Assembly: GCF_003259615.1 (NCBI RefSeq)
Contig: NZ_QLLR01000001.1
Span: forward strand, 189,922 to 253,921
DNA: 64,000 nt
From: Pedobacter cryoconitis
GTDB lineage: Bacteria > Bacteroidota > Bacteroidia > Sphingobacteriales > Sphingobacteriaceae
Direction of reading: 5' to 3'
The notes below the pieces were generated by a model. That model worked only from the letters and a program-made list of their open reading frames with translations, was not told where the DNA came from and did no database searches. The translations under genes were made by a program, and so were the position numbers. Each line of letters starts with the position of its first letter. Positions within the stretch are counted from its first letter, which is position 1. Positions 63,837 to 64,000 of this stretch are shown piece after piece.

Positions 63837-64000
63837 TTAATTAGAGGTGATAATTATTTTTCTTCTGTTGTGTTGCTGGTCAGGGGTTTCCACTCTGAAT
63901 TTTATCTTTGCATAACTTAAAATCCGAAGTGCTTTAGAGGCATCCATATTCCTGTAAACTTCGCCTGTAAATTTATTATCAGGTATTTTACCTTCATAAG
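63837..64000 (-). CDS. FecR-family anti-sigma factor, C-terminal end only
   Basis: The last 53 codons and stop of a gene that continues past the right edge. The residues ALRILSYAKIKFRVETPDQQ match the C-terminal DUF4974 domain of Bacteroidota FecR proteins, which contacts the STN domain of the SusC partner. FecR would sequester an ECF sigma factor (expected further right) until SusC binds substrate. It is transcribed toward susC. Confidence 0.82.
   Translation of the reverse strand, partial: YEGKIPDNKFTGEVYRNMDASKALRILSYAKIKFRVETPDQQHNRRKIIITSN

Overview
The window looks like a chromosomal segment of a Bacteroidota bacterium, most likely a Pedobacter-like member of the Sphingobacteriaceae. 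The evidence is a SusC/SusD/GH92 glycan locus with a FecR anti-sigma remnant and an STN-bearing SusC, a futalosine-pathway menaquinone gene (mqnC), LytTR/LytS-type two-component systems, a DUF5723 outer-membrane protein, A+T-rich intergenic DNA, and several promoters of the Bacteroidota type (TTG, about 20 bp, TAnnTTTG). No rRNA, tRNA, CRISPR array, transposase or phage gene was found. Most of the window is ordinary core genome.

Layout. 1-2.3 kb: a truncated M16 peptidase divergent from mqnC. 2.3-3.9 kb: two tandem exported ferritin-like proteins. 4.0-7.8 kb: a LytTR regulator and a giant propeller sensor kinase. 8.2-15.5 kb: a small acidic protein, a GNAT-like protein, an XRE regulator, an Mpl-type Mur ligase, tpiA-prmA, a sugar nucleotidyltransferase, ribosomal protein L31 and methylmalonyl-CoA epimerase. 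15.6-21.6 kb: iscS-iscU-iscA, an acyl-CoA ligase and lysS. 21.6-28.2 kb: small proteins, thioredoxin-ung, an Lrp regulator, mntR with an Nramp-USP fusion transporter, smpB and pcm. 28.5-37.2 kb: an outer-membrane protein, priA, DUF423, two uncharacterised envelope proteins, tsaB, yidD, rnpA and rpmH. 37.4-43.2 kb: a LiaF-like/LytS/LytTR envelope-stress module, ChaN, mscL and rpoN.

The most unusual gene block is 43.3-49.8 kb. A stand-alone receiver protein is divergent from a tightly overlapping run: an E1/ThiF-like enzyme, a GNAT-fold acyltransferase-like protein, a 7TMR-DISM membrane histidine kinase, a receiver-kinase hybrid, a CheY-like receiver and a small lipoprotein. The two synthetic enzymes are translationally coupled to the sensor, so I propose a signalling system that makes or modifies a small molecule (or conjugate) and senses it. 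This is inference.

49.9-56.0 kb holds class I aldolase, an AraC regulator, a soluble class III nucleotide cyclase, an HxlR regulator divergent from an NmrA-like oxidoreductase (with a visible operator/promoter arrangement), an AhpD-like protein, a Crp/Fnr regulator and an HPP membrane protein. 56.1-64.0 kb is the polysaccharide utilisation locus: fecR (partial), susC, susD, GH92.

The striking non-coding structures are: a 127-bp array of 11-bp units arranged as direct then inverted repeats (32298-32424); a 24-bp perfect inverted repeat just downstream of a putative -7 box and upstream of the thioredoxin-ung pair (22568-22625); and a 103-bp two-arm hairpin abutting the lrp stop codon (23778-23880).
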